NCBI GenBank assembly: GCA_963844565.1
Contig: CAWJON010000002.1
Span: 558,001-622,000, forward strand
Reading direction: 5' to 3'
Length of the DNA stretch: 64,000 bases
Source: JAFEDN01 sp963844565
GTDB taxonomy: Bacteria; Pseudomonadota; Gammaproteobacteria; Coxiellales; Coxiellaceae
Positions 15,785 through 25,174 of the stretch are shown here, one piece after another. Position 1 is the stretch's first letter. Each line of letters begins with the position of its first letter. A program made the translations under genes and the position numbers. The notes beneath the pieces are model-generated. The model ran no database searches. It worked only from the letters and a program-made list of their open reading frames with translations, and was not told where the DNA came from.

Positions 15785-16784
15785 ATTACCAATTGAACAC
15801 ATTGAAAAAGTAAACTTCGCAGTGGAAAAAGGATTGAGCGAGAAAGATTGGGAGTTAATCAGCATCCTAAGCGGAGGTTTAACGGGTGTTCCTGTATATA
15901 AAATTGAGGTTGATAAAAAATATTATGCCATCAAACTTGAAGATGTGAATGATAAACGTTTCGACCTTGTTCGTAACTATCAAATAATTGAAATGGTTTC
16001 TAAGCAAGGTATTTCACCTTTCGTTTATTTTACCAATGCTGAACGTGGTATCCTTTTGATGGGTCATATTGAAGTAAAACCAAGACCAGAAGCTTCACCT
16101 GAGTCAATTAAAAAATTTGCTGACGTTATTCGCAATTTGCATGAAAAAAACACCTTTCCAAACTGGAAATCAGTTATTGAAATATTGAATGAGATATACC
16201 AAACATTTCCAGAAAACTATCGTCAAAACGATATAGTAAAAAAATGTATTCAAGAAGTTAAAAAGATGGAAAATATTATATTTGATGAAACTGATATTAG
16301 AGCATGTCACTGTGATTTAAATCCTGTAAATATATTATTTGATGGTAATAATTATTTTTTAGTGGATTGGCAAGCTGCCTCGCCACAAAGTTTTTATTTT
16401 GATTTATCTTATAGCGCTAATTGGTTATATTTTTATAACGAAGACTTATGTGCATCATTTTTAAATGCCTATTTAAAAAGAAAGGCTAATGAAAAAGAAA
16501 TAGCAAAGTATTATTTAATGCGCATATTTAGTAATATTTATTTAGGAATAGGATTTATTTCTTTACCTTTAAAATTAGATACTAATATGCAAATCTTATC
16601 AGATGAAAGTATTGATGAATTACCTAATTTTATAGAGTTTATACAATCTATTGGTTCAGGCAGAGTAAATTTAGCAGACCCTCGTGTACAGCAACAATTC
16701 GGATTTGTTTTTTTGAAAAATTCTGAAAAAATGATGAATCAGAGGTATCAATCTGCTTATAAATTGTTAGTGGATAAAAATTAA
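15771..16784 (+). CDS. Choline/aminoglycoside kinase-like phosphotransferase
   Basis: 337 aa protein-kinase-fold enzyme. The N-lobe has 'GLTGVPVYKIEVDKKYYAIK' with the ATP-binding Lys; the C-lobe has the Brenner motif 'ACHCDLNPVNILFD' (catalytic Asp and the metal-binding Asn) and 'YFLVDWQAASP' in place of DFG, with 'FYFDLSYSANWLYFY' as in LicA-type choline kinases and APH enzymes. It probably phosphorylates a small alcohol or amino sugar, for example choline for surface decoration. The start overlaps the MATE remnant. There is no neighbour that names the substrate. Confidence 0.78.
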   Translation: MKKSELPIEHIEKVNFAVEKGLSEKDWELISILSGGLTGVPVYKIEVDKKYYAIKLEDVNDKRFDLVRNYQIIEMVSKQGISPFVYFTNAERGILLMGHIEVKPRPEASPESIKKFADVIRNLHEKNTFPNWKSVIEILNEIYQTFPENYRQNDIVKKCIQEVKKMENIIFDETDIRACHCDLNPVNILFDGNNYFLVDWQAASPQSFYFDLSYSANWLYFYNEDLCASFLNAYLKRKANEKEIAKYYLMRIFSNIYLGIGFISLPLKLDTNMQILSDESIDELPNFIEFIQSIGSGRVNLADPRVQQQFGFVFLKNSEKMMNQRYQSAYKLLVDKN

Positions 16785-17126
16785 TTCTATTGCTTTTAAA
16801 CAAAAGTTACATTGACTCTTGAGATTCAAGCATTGTAAAGCAGGCAGTGTTAAATTATAGAACTTTTAGACTTAACTAATCCATGTGAAATATTCGTAAG
16901 TTGAATATCTTCCAGTTCCAAACCCGCAAGGTGAATATGAAATTTATCTTTGACGAACCATTTTTACATTCTATCATTCCCCTTGAAATTGGGCCATAGA
17001 AATTATTCACAAGGTTGAAAAATTGTATGCTTGAGCGTATTTTACATAGTTTATGACTTAATTAAACTATTAATCACTGAATTTACAGCGGGATCTTCAC
17101 CGTTAAATTGTAGTAGGGTCAGGAAT
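16785..17126. other. Intergenic segment with island repeat R (copy A)
   Basis: No gene seen. Bases 16856-16955 match repeat R at 19138-19276 ('TATAGAACTTTT', 'CCATGTGAAATATTCGTAAG', 'AAATTTATCTTT') but lack the internal 'AATAAACCC' part. An attachment-site core does not follow this copy, unlike copies B and C. Confidence 0.6.
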
Positions 17127-18001
17127 ATGAGCAGGAAAAGAACAGGCAATACTAAGAAGCAACTTGCCGAAACTCCCATACTAGATGGAGCTCCGTTTCT
17201 ACTCTATGTTGGGGATAATGAGAAGGTCCATATACATGTTCTGCTACATGCGGAGACTATCTGGCTTACTCAACGCCAAATGGCGAAGCTGTTTCATACA
17301 ACATCGGACAATATCAGCTTACACTTGAAAAATATCTACTTGGAAGCTGAACTTAATGAAGAGTCAACTACCGAGGATTTCTCGGCTGTTCAAAAAGAGG
17401 GTGAACGAAGTGTCCGGCGTATAATAAAAAACTATAACCTTGACGCCATCATTGCTGTTGGCTACAGGGTAAGCTCTCGTCGCGCAACTCAGTTTCGTAT
17501 GTGGGCTACCAGTGTACTCAGAGAATTCATCAAAAAAGGATTTGTCCTGGACGACGAACGCCTTGCTCAAGGTGAACGAGTTTTCGGTAAAGATTACTTG
17601 CGTGAATTATTAGAGCGAGTACGCTCTATACGTACTAGTGAGCGGCGTATCTGGCAGCAAGTCACCGACATTTTTGCCGAATGTAGCATTGACTACAATC
17701 CTAAGTCAGAGATTACTCAAAATTTTTTTGCTAGTGTCCAAAACAAATTCCATTTTGCTATTACCGGGCAAACCGCCGCTTGTTGAAAATGGCTGATATG
17801 GCAGCTTCAGTAGACAAGTTCCTTGCCTTCAATGAATACCGAATACTTGAAGGCCACGGACGTATCAGCAAGCAGCAGGCTGATAATAAAGCGTTGGCTG
17901 AATACACTGAGTTCAACAAGACACAGAAGGTGGAGTCAGACTTCGACCGCTTTGTGAAGGACCGTTTGAGCATTCCCGAACAAATAGTGCGGGATAAATA
18001 A
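17127..18001 (+). pseudogene. RhuM-family gene with an internal deletion
   Basis: The first frame (from ATG 17127) reads as a RhuM protein: 'WLTQRQMAKLFHTTSDNISL', 'VGYRVSSRRATQFRMWATSV', 'DYLRELLERVRSIRTSERRI' and 'NFFASVQNKFHFAITGQTAA', then stops. The second frame (from about 17780) gives the expected C-terminus, 'VDKFLAFNEYRILEGHGRIS'. In intact family members about 60-70 residues separate GQTAA from the DKFL segment. So one deletion with a frame change removed them. RhuM is a pathogenicity-island protein of Salmonella-type islands, often near mobile elements; this copy is inactive. Confidence 0.8.
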
Positions 18002-18147
18002 TTGAATGATTGACAGCAGAATGTTCTCATCCTCGAATAGAAATGAGAAATGTTTTATTCTAAAAAGAGATTAACTTATGTCAAATGAAGAAGTAGAATT
18101 CTTAGAAAATAGGATTGTGGTTTAGATATTTTGGGGTTTAAGAAAAA

Positions 18148-19011
18148 ATGCTTGAGTTAGAGATTCAGCCATTCAACTTATCAAAGAAAAATGAACTTCT
18201 TCAGTTTATCAAATCGCATCCCTGGAAACCTCAATGGTCTGAAGGTTATATTAAAGAGTTTGTACAACTACTTACCTCTACGCCTGATTTAATATTTGAT
18301 TTATATTCTAAGCGCCAGCGAATTGCCGCAGCAGTATTGGTTGATCAAGTTCAGAATGGGGGAAATAATGCTCTGCTTGAATTTCTGGGTCTTGATAACC
18401 GCTATAGTGTTTGTCAGGTATACACACTTAGCATTCAGTTAGCCAAACATAGACTTCCCAAACATCGGTCAGGGATTGAAATGACGGTGCATGAATCTTT
18501 GCATGAAGTAGCCAATCTATTATTGGAGGAAGGATTCATGCCCTATTATGAGTTTTTTGAAATGAGATGCAATATCGATGTTGCTCATAGTAAGAATAAA
18601 TTCAATGATATTAATCAGCTTACCGAAGAAGATTATACAGAGTTTTATCAGGTCATGGTAGAAAGTTTTAAGCAAAATATTGAAATTTGGATCCCAAATT
18701 ATGAAGATGGAAAACTACTTCTGCAAGATTGTCAAACTTGGGTTTATAAAGAAGGTGGTAAGATTATCGGATTTTTAATAATCGCAGATATCAAAAGTAA
18801 AGTGGGTGAGATCAGAGCAATTGGCGTGTTGCCTCATCTCCGAAATAAAAAAATAGGGATAGAACTGCTTTCATTTGCTCTTTGCTATTTCGCCAGAACG
18901 GGTATCTCTACCTGTTTCTCATATGTTGTTAATAAAAAAAATATTAATATGCTTCAAAATCTAGGATTTACGGTAGCTAACTCTTATACGGTTTATTGTT
19001 GGAAGAATTAA
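18148..19011 (+). CDS. GNAT family N-acetyltransferase
   Basis: 287 aa. The C-terminal 140 residues form a GNAT domain: 'KEGGKIIGFLIIADIKSKVG' (strands 3-4), 'IRAIGVLPHLRNKKIGIELL' carrying the acetyl-CoA pyrophosphate loop (R/Q-x-x-G-x-G in the form RNKKIG), and 'VVNKKNINMLQNLGF'. The N-terminal half resembles a second, degenerate GNAT fold, as in many two-domain members. The substrate is unknown. It stands alone between the rhuM relic and the attachment site. Confidence 0.8.
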   Translation: MLELEIQPFNLSKKNELLQFIKSHPWKPQWSEGYIKEFVQLLTSTPDLIFDLYSKRQRIAAAVLVDQVQNGGNNALLEFLGLDNRYSVCQVYTLSIQLAKHRLPKHRSGIEMTVHESLHEVANLLLEEGFMPYYEFFEMRCNIDVAHSKNKFNDINQLTEEDYTEFYQVMVESFKQNIEIWIPNYEDGKLLLQDCQTWVYKEGGKIIGFLIIADIKSKVGEIRAIGVLPHLRNKKIGIELLSFALCYFARTGISTCFSYVVNKKNINMLQNLGFTVANSYTVYCWKN

Positions 19012-19137
19012 ACTTTTAAAATTGCCTACTAATTTGATTTTTCACGATAGCGTTGGCGATAACACGTTGGAATATGATCTCCTCTTAACTGGAAATCATA
19101 ATATTTTATTTCATCCCGGAGTAGGGGGCTCCTTAAA
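19012..19137. other. Intergenic segment with a short open fragment
   Basis: Reads open from the end of the GNAT gene through 'LIFHDSVGDNTLEYDLLL' and 'ILFHPGVGGSLNIELLG' into repeat R. It may be the tail of a lost gene, but no start or family is evident. Confidence 0.25.
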
Positions 19138-19276
19138 TATAGAACTTTTGGGCTTAATGATCCATGTGAAATATTCGTAAGTTGAATATTTTCCAGTGAT
19201 CTAGGGTAAGTTTATTGCAGCAATAAACCCGAAATAAACCCAAAAAGCAGGTGAATACGAAATTTATCTTTTAAAA
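19138..19276. repeat. Island repeat R (copy B)
   Basis: The fullest copy: 'CCATGTGAAATATTCGTAAG', then 'AATAAACCCGAAATAAACCC', then 'CAGGTGAATACGAAATTTAT'. It is followed within 16 bases by the ssrA-like attachment core. Copies are at 16856-16955 (without the AATAAACCC part) and at 32313-32401 continuing after an IS30 at 33481. The AATAAACCC direct repeats look like integrase arm-binding sites. Confidence 0.65.
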
Positions 19277-19291
19277 TCAAACAGTTAAAAA

Positions 19292-19490
19292 TGGAGGCGG
19301 CGGGAATTGAACCCGCACCACCGGGTAAAAGGGGTGACCACCATACACCACCAAAGACCACGAAAAACAACAAAAAATCAAATAAATAAAACTAAATTAG
19401 AGTGGAATGTTAATTGTCTTTGATGGTCTATAATTGTCGGTGAATAAACCCAAAATAAACCCAAAATAAACCCAAATCCCTTAGATTTAA
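19292..19490. repeat. Attachment site: copy of the ssrA 3' end plus arm-site repeats
   Basis: The 25 bases at 19292-19316 (TGGAGGCGGCGGGAATTGAA then CCCGC) are identical to the 3' end of ssrA at 37705-37729. They are followed by a patch with 'GACCACCATACACCACCAAA' and 'TGTCTTTGATGGTC', then three direct repeats of AAAATAAACCC at 19446-19478. This is a clean attL/attR or attP-type structure and the other end of an element whose partner site is in ssrA, 18.4 kb away. Confidence 0.75.
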
Positions 19491-19707
19491 CTTTAAAATC
19501 TTTGAAGACGACCGTAAACCTTCCACTCTGTTTCAGTTAAATTCCCGAATAGGGAATTTAATTGGTGAAATAATCTTATGTTGATTTATTATTGCACTAA
19601 TCTTATGGTAGATGCTGAAAGGTCGAATAATTAAAAGGTGAGGACGATAGTTCGGCTTAAATATTAAGTTGAAGTGCAGGGAACCAAACTACGCAGAGTT
19701 TCTACAT

Positions 19708-20184
19708 CTAATTTTTAATTAGCTCTTTGTTGATGGTTGAAAAATGGAAACCGGCTAATTTAAGGGATTCCAATGTTTTGGCCAAGTCAGAAAGGTAGCC
19801 TTTTTCAGTTGCTTTGGTTAATATTGCTACAGTGCCGACGACTGGTAATTTTAACTCTATAGCCGCTTGACGTGCTCGCCAATCATCTAAGATTATAAAA
19901 TCCGCCTTTACCTCTACAGCTAATATAATAGCCTCAGACTCACCTATACCTAGCTGTAATCTAAGAGCATCAACAGCTAGCCTATCGCTTATGTTATGTA
20001 CTTTGATCCAGTTAGCAGATAATACTTCCTTGCTACCTGGACGTCCTTCGCCACGAATAACTACTTCCTGATAGACTGCTTGAGGTATAAAAATGTGTGA
20101 AAATAGCCGTTCTAGCAATCCTAATTCGCCAATTTTGCTCAGTGCAATTAGACAAGAGGAGTCTGCTATTACGATTTTAGACAT
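19708..20184 (-). CDS. PIN-domain toxin (DUF3368)
   Basis: 158 aa predicted ribonuclease. It starts with the first acidic residue of the PIN site ('VIADSSCLIALSKIG'), has 'GIGESEAIILAVEVKADFII' with the central Glu, and ends the core with 'LDDWRARQAAIEL' carrying the other aspartates. DUF3368 PIN proteins pair with UPF0175 antitoxins; here the antitoxin gene overlaps it upstream by eight bases. The active-site residues are intact, so the pair may be working and could stabilise the island. Confidence 0.88.
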   Translation of the reverse strand: MSKIVIADSSCLIALSKIGELGLLERLFSHIFIPQAVYQEVVIRGEGRPGSKEVLSANWIKVHNISDRLAVDALRLQLGIGESEAIILAVEVKADFIILDDWRARQAAIELKLPVVGTVAILTKATEKGYLSDLAKTLESLKLAGFHFSTINKELIKN

Positions 20185-20440
20185 CCGCTAAACGCCCTAA
20201 GTCTGCTTGCAAATCTTTATCGGAGTAGGGGATAGTAATGCCTAGTTCACGATTTCTTTCCGCAAACTCCCAATAGCTCATGCCACCTAATTCACATGCC
20301 TTACCGAGCGAGATACGCTTATGTTCATAAAGAAAAAGCGCCAGCATTTTTCTTGCTTCCTGACCGGCTGTCTCAGGGGTTAAACCAACTTCGATAGCAG
20401 GGCTTATGGGAAAGTCAAAAACTACATGCAATGAATTCAT
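20177..20440 (-). CDS. UPF0175 family antitoxin
   Basis: 87 aa. The sequence 'ARKMLALFLYEHKRISLGKA', 'CELGGMSYWEFAERNRELGI' and 'IPYSDKDLQADL' is the UPF0175 pattern: a helix-turn-helix DNA-binding part with a C-terminal toxin-neutralising tail. It is first in the operon and overlaps the PIN gene by eight bases. A copy of its first nine codons remains at 8.5 kb. Confidence 0.87.
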   Translation of the reverse strand: MNSLHVVFDFPISPAIEVGLTPETAGQEARKMLALFLYEHKRISLGKACELGGMSYWEFAERNRELGITIPYSDKDLQADLGRLADV

Positions 20441-20921
20441 CTGATTTAACCCTATTGATTGAGTTAGAGATAGCGTTTGGATTTTATAGGTTATTAAGAT
20501 ACCCTAAGTATTTTAATTATAAACAATTTTTAAAAAGCAAGCAACTCATCAAATGCATAGATTATCTATATTAAATCCATCAGGCGATTGAATTTGAATG
20601 CTAATAACTCCATTTGAAGATTGAGAGCCATGCCAGTGACTTTGACACTTTGATTTAGTTTAAAAAAAGATCAAGTTACAGGTATGACCTGTCTTTTCCT
20701 CATTCAGCTCTTTATCATTTTTATTAAATGACAGCAGAATTGCCAGTAACCGCGAATGTTAGCTTTGCTGGGATGATGCTGAGTTGATTTAATACAATCA
20801 ATGGCGCTGGCAGATGAGTTCGATTAAATTTATTTTTGTACATTTTTTGCATTTCCATTTGATACTTACCGTTAAGCTGATTTCTCGCTGATCTCAATTC
20901 GCGTTTATTGAAATAGATGAG
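20441..20921. other. Intergenic segment, no clear gene
   Basis: On the minus strand an open stretch without a good start (about 20727-20920) reads 'RELRSARNQLNGKYQMEMQK' and 'LNQLSIIPAKLTFAV'; it may be a gene tail. Nothing else is supported. Confidence 0.3.
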
Positions 20922-21059
20922 TTAAAATTTTCTTGTATGTTTTCTTTTATTTTTTCTATAGTAATCAAATAGAAAGACTAACCCACCACCTACGATAGTT
21001 CCTGTAACAGTTGAAATAAAATTATTATTTAATATGTCTATTATTATTTCTGCCTTCAT
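20922..21059 (-). CDS. Small single-pass membrane protein
   Basis: A 45-codon ORF reading MKAEIIIDILNNNF, one hydrophobic segment (STVTGTIVGGGLVFLF), then a strongly basic tail (YYRKNKRKHTRKF). The order of a short N-terminus, a glycine-rich membrane helix and a positive tail is typical of real small membrane proteins, including type I toxins and phage accessory proteins. AAGGA lies just upstream of the ATG. No family is recognised. Confidence 0.4.
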   Translation of the reverse strand: MKAEIIIDILNNNFISTVTGTIVGGGLVFLFDYYRKNKRKHTRKF

Positions 21060-21112
21060 TCCTTATATTCAATTTTAGCAATACTCAATAAATTGCCCAT
21101 CCTAAATTTTAG

Positions 21113-21189
21113 AACGCGAATTCTGCTTAAAGATTAATAGACAAAACTTCGATAGATCAGATTTTGGTGTCAGCCATTTCTAAAGAAGG
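21113..21189 (-). mobile_element. Solo right-end remnant of an IS982 element
   Basis: About 77 bases from AACGCGAATTCTGCTTAA to 'GTGTCAGCCATTTCTAAAGA' match, with few changes, the reverse complement of the right end of the complete IS982 at 24.15-25.17 kb, including its last transposase codons. The rest of the element is missing. With the complete IS it brackets the 829-aa membrane protein gene. Confidence 0.75.
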
Positions 21190-21627
21190 CCGGATGCACG
21201 CCTTCATTTTGGCGCGAGTATACATTCGGATGAAACCGGCCGCCGCCAGCGGTGATTTTGGCAGTTTGGGTGAGGCATCCTACCATATCGCTTGAAAATT
21301 TCGTCGCGTATCCAGGTCTTTTTTTAATGCAATCAAGCTTAATAAGGTCCACCTTCATCGGTTTGAAACTCATGTCCCGGCCACTATGTGTCGAGGTAGA
21401 TTGATATTTTTAGACCAATGACCGCTGAATTTTGATGGTTAAAGATACAAATTTAAATTTTGGGTTTTGGTGATGATCTTCGTGAGCATAATCAGAAAAT
21501 CATAAAATGATTGAACAATAATAGACTAGCCGTTACAGTAACCCCTCCAGAAAATACTATTTGTCCCATAACGATCAGCACATTAAGGTTTTGCTACTAC
21601 AAGAATGAAATTTCAGGGAGGTTTGAC

Positions 21628-24117
21628 ATGAAGTTACCCGTTTTTTTAAAACATGGGATCGGCTCGAAACCTGGAGACGAAAAAAATTTCTCACTCGAAA
21701 TGAGCAGCGGGCACTCGGAGGAACAATCCTCTGTTCCTCGTTCTAGTACTCCATCTCGAAGCTACCGCCAACCCATCGCCAAGGTATGTTACTTGTTATC
21801 TTTCGCGGTCGGAGCGATTGGCACGTATTTTGCGGTACGATCTCAGACCTCGAATGATACCGAGATGCCAAACCGGGTATTGTATAGCTTTACACTGATG
21901 TCTGCTGGGATATTACTGGAGGTAGCGAGGGAGGCAATCCTGGATAATCCACCTGCCTCTACCACATCATCGCCACAGGCTATGGACTCATTATCATTGG
22001 ATACTCAGGAAGCACAAGAACACGACACATTGATTGAAGAAGAAAAAAAGCAGGAAGAAAAAACGGACTCGGCGCTTGCGCTTGACCTCGTTCAACAGGA
22101 TAGTACTTCGTTGTCCGTTTCTTCACCGAGAAGTCCCAGTCAAACTGACCTCAGCACATTGCCGGAGGATTGCATGATGTCAGCAAAAACAGAGACGTCG
22201 GAAATTGCTACGACAAAACAGCCCGCTGTTGCTGATGCCGCTAAACCAACAGGAGCGTGGCGCTTGTTCTCCACCAGTATGAATCTGCTTTCAGTGACCT
22301 GGTTCGGGCAAGCCTTCTCGTTGTTTGTGCGCAATGCTATCGTGGAGTCATCCAGTTCCCATTTATTGCCTTATACCACACTGATTGGTTTAGCCACCGG
22401 GCATTTATTTCATGCCTGCATTAAGCCTTGGCGATTAGGGGGAGTTCGTGATTGGATTATTGCTAATCGTAACTTTTTTGCTGCTATAGAAATGCAGGTA
22501 TTTTTGGGGTTACCACAAATGGTTGGAAAAGATTTTTCACTCTATTACTACACTGTTTCGGCTTTCTGGAGTGGTTTTAATTTTAATGATGGCACTTCTT
22601 TTATTATCAAAAAATTTTTTAATAAAAAATTGCAGGCCAATGAAATTGAAGATGTATTGATAGATCGAGAAATTCAATTGGAAGTATCTGCTTACAATTG
22701 GCGATCTGGTTTAACAACAATGATTAGTGGAGGCACTTTTACCACCGCCTCGATTTTATTACTGCAATACATTGCGGATGATCAAACGGGATTTCGAAAT
22801 ATATTCGCAAAATTTTTGAGCGCCATCGGTTGCTATCTTTTGACCTATCCCTTAGGCGTTAAATTAGGTCAAAAAATTCCTGCTCGCTATCATCATAATA
22901 CATTAGAGGTCTGTACTTATCTGCTCATTCCTTTAGCTTCTCCTGATTTAAGTATTTTGCACTTGATTGCCATGACAGGAGCAGGAATATGTGGCGGGGT
23001 GGCCCATTATATTATGGATACGCGATATAAAAAAAGACTAGCTGCTATGCGTGAGCGGATAAAAGAAATAGAAGTATTCATGAAAAAGTCTCCTGTTTTT
23101 ACAAAACAACTATTGGATTTACCTTTACCAGAGGATTGGTTATTGATTAATACGCGAAAAAGGAATCAAAAGTTAAAACGGCCAGCCCGTTTAATATATG
23201 TGATTTTTGGGATAACTGCTTTAGCAACTCAGTCACTATGGAAAAAATATTCCATTACTATAGGTTTAATCATTTCTTACTTATTGTTGCCAATTATTAA
23301 TGATTTGGCATTACCAAAATACTATCCCTCTATTTACAAAGATCAGGAAATTTTCTCGGTTTTAAAATTTTTTTATTTGGAATCATTTAGCTACCTTTAT
23401 GTGGGAAAAATACTTGCATTTCTTGGCGTGCAAGGCATTTATGATTCCAATGGTAATTTCTTATTGCTACAAAGCATAATATCGCCTGGCGCTATTTTAT
23501 CCATTAATCTTGAATATCTCGCATTTCTGATGGCTTCTATTAAAGCAGGCAAGAAATTTTATGGAGGGTACATTCCTTATTTTCCATCCAAACAGGAAAT
23601 AGCCCAATTAGCATTTATCACAGAGCTGGAAAAAATGAAGCCGTTTTTTAAAGACGTCGCAGATTACAAATCTCATGTGATCTCCCTCAATTATCATTTA
23701 TTACAATTTATGAAAGAAAATATGAGATCAACAATTCATGATAAAGCAGATACCTTAAACAATTCAGAATCAGCGGATCTCAAAACTATAGACATCAATC
23801 CTTGTTTACATCCTTTGAAGGCTTTAAGTTTATTTTCGATTCCTAATCGCTTGCCAGCAAATACTGACAACAAGATGGTACAAATCTCCATTCCACTCGC
23901 CTCTGTGCAATGTCGTCATTGTTCTCAAGATATTATGCAGATAAATTCAGACTTTAACCAGAGGAGTCAAAAATACACAGAAAGTCGTTTCGATATCAGT
24001 TTCATAACCAGTGCTACTGACGCGGTGATTAGAGGTAATGCTCTCGCGCGCCAATTTACTTTTGGCTTGCCGGCAGGACTCAGTTTAGCGGAAGGGGTTA
24101 AAAGTTTTTCTATTTAA
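21628..24117 (+). CDS. Large multi-pass membrane protein, paralogue 1 (family unknown)
   Basis: 829 aa from the ATG at 21628, chosen because AGGGAGG lies 7 bases upstream and because the paralogue starts equivalently; an upstream extension to 21511 lacks a ribosome site. Layout: two N-terminal membrane helices (about 50-70 and 85-105), an acidic Ser/Glu linker to about 205, about eight further hydrophobic segments, and a soluble C-terminal domain with a C-x-x-C pair (QCRHCSQDI) ending in 'RQFTFGLPAGLSL'. It shares blocks 'KPWRLGG-RDWI--NRN', 'YLLTYPLG' and 'YLLIP-A-P-LSI' with the gene at 27.7 kb. No known family is recognised. Confidence 0.75.
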   Translation: MKLPVFLKHGIGSKPGDEKNFSLEMSSGHSEEQSSVPRSSTPSRSYRQPIAKVCYLLSFAVGAIGTYFAVRSQTSNDTEMPNRVLYSFTLMSAGILLEVAREAILDNPPASTTSSPQAMDSLSLDTQEAQEHDTLIEEEKKQEEKTDSALALDLVQQDSTSLSVSSPRSPSQTDLSTLPEDCMMSAKTETSEIATTKQPAVADAAKPTGAWRLFSTSMNLLSVTWFGQAFSLFVRNAIVESSSSHLLPYTTLIGLATGHLFHACIKPWRLGGVRDWIIANRNFFAAIEMQVFLGLPQMVGKDFSLYYYTVSAFWSGFNFNDGTSFIIKKFFNKKLQANEIEDVLIDREIQLEVSAYNWRSGLTTMISGGTFTTASILLLQYIADDQTGFRNIFAKFLSAIGCYLLTYPLGVKLGQKIPARYHHNTLEVCTYLLIPLASPDLSILHLIAMTGAGICGGVAHYIMDTRYKKRLAAMRERIKEIEVFMKKSPVFTKQLLDLPLPEDWLLINTRKRNQKLKRPARLIYVIFGITALATQSLWKKYSITIGLIISYLLLPIINDLALPKYYPSIYKDQEIFSVLKFFYLESFSYLYVGKILAFLGVQGIYDSNGNFLLLQSIISPGAILSINLEYLAFLMASIKAGKKFYGGYIPYFPSKQEIAQLAFITELEKMKPFFKDVADYKSHVISLNYHLLQFMKENMRSTIHDKADTLNNSESADLKTIDINPCLHPLKALSLFSIPNRLPANTDNKMVQISIPLASVQCRHCSQDIMQINSDFNQRSQKYTESRFDISFITSATDAVIRGNALARQFTFGLPAGLSLAEGVKSFSI

Positions 24118-24150
24118 ATTTTTAGAACTATACGACCGAGTGTGGTCTGT

Positions 24151-25165
24151 AACGCGAATTCTAGATAAGCCAAAGGGGTTTATTGCAAGGTTATTCTCCG
24201 ATATGATCACATTTATTTGTCAACAATAGATCCTTATCAAGGAGGCCAAGGCGTATGACTTTACTGGAATTATTTTGTCTTGTCGATGAGTTTTGCCAAG
24301 TTTTTATGTCCGAGTGGCAGCGATTACTGCTCACTTCCGGGGCTAAAAAACGGCAAAGGAAAATGAATATGAGTTATAGTGAAATCATGACATTATTACT
24401 TTGGTGTCAGCAATCTCGTTATCGAGATTTTAAAAATTTTTATTTAAAAGAAGTTCTTAACGGTTCCTTACGGAGAGACTTTCCACGTGCGCTCAGTTAT
24501 ACCCGTTTTGTTTCATTGGTTCACCGCGTCCTGATTCCACTCACAGCTTTTCTACAAAGTTTGAAAGCCGATTTTAGCGGCATTGGATTTGTCGACTCGA
24601 CTCCTATTATGGTTTGTCAATCCAAAAGAATCAGTCAACATAAAGTATTTAAAGGCATTGCTGAAATAGGCAAAACCACCAAAGGCTGGTTCTATGGATT
24701 CAAATTACATTTCATTTGTAATCATCGCGGAGAATTGTGCTCCTGTCGCATCACTCCAGGTAATACAAATGATCGTGAACCGGTTGATTTGATGAGTTTT
24801 GGTATGATAGGAAAATTATTTGGCGATAAAGGCTATATTTCGCAGTCACTTAATGAAACTTTAATAGAGAGAGGGTTACTGTTAATAACGGGTATACGTA
24901 AGAACATGAAAAATAAATTATTATTGCTCGTTGATAAGGTGCTACTGCGTAAACGTAGTTTGATTGAGAGCATTAATAATCAACTCAAAAATGTTTTTCA
25001 GTTGGAGCATACTCGCCATCGCAGTCCAGTAAATGGCTTCATTAATATGTTGGCTGCTGTTGTGGCATTTATATTACATCCTAATAAGCCTTCTTTAGAA
25101 ATGGCTGACACCGAAATCCGATCTCTCGAACTTTTACCTATTAATCCTTAAGCAGAATTCGCGTT
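24151..25165 (+). mobile_element. IS982-family insertion sequence
   Basis: About 1015 bp bounded by inverted repeats: AACGCGAATTCT at the left and AGAATTCGCGTT at the right. It contains one transposase gene. The size and one-gene layout fit IS982. I cannot identify a clear target duplication. The right end lies against a decayed reading frame (25175-25474), which it may have interrupted. Confidence 0.8.
24255..25151 (+). CDS. IS982-family transposase
   Basis: 298 aa DDE transposase. The N-terminal part 'FCQVFMSEWQRLL' with 'MSYSEIMTLLLWCQQSRYRD' is the IS982 family pattern; the first catalytic Asp is in 'GIGFVDSTPIMVC', the second in 'LFGDKGYISQSL' and the Glu in 'RSLIESINNQLKN'. It is full length and open, so it may be active. 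The start ATG follows AAGGAGGCCAAGGCGT, a strong ribosome site. Confidence 0.9.
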   Translation: MTLLELFCLVDEFCQVFMSEWQRLLLTSGAKKRQRKMNMSYSEIMTLLLWCQQSRYRDFKNFYLKEVLNGSLRRDFPRALSYTRFVSLVHRVLIPLTAFLQSLKADFSGIGFVDSTPIMVCQSKRISQHKVFKGIAEIGKTTKGWFYGFKLHFICNHRGELCSCRITPGNTNDREPVDLMSFGMIGKLFGDKGYISQSLNETLIERGLLLITGIRKNMKNKLLLLVDKVLLRKRSLIESINNQLKNVFQLEHTRHRSPVNGFINMLAAVVAFILHPNKPSLEMADTEIRSLELLPINP

Positions 25166-25174
25166 TAGAGCTAT

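Noticed and set aside
21170..21373. 67-aa minus-strand ORF beside the IS982 remnant
   Set aside because: It begins in the GC-richer block and ends in the IS982 end; no ribosome site and no recognisable domain. The block itself remains unexplained.
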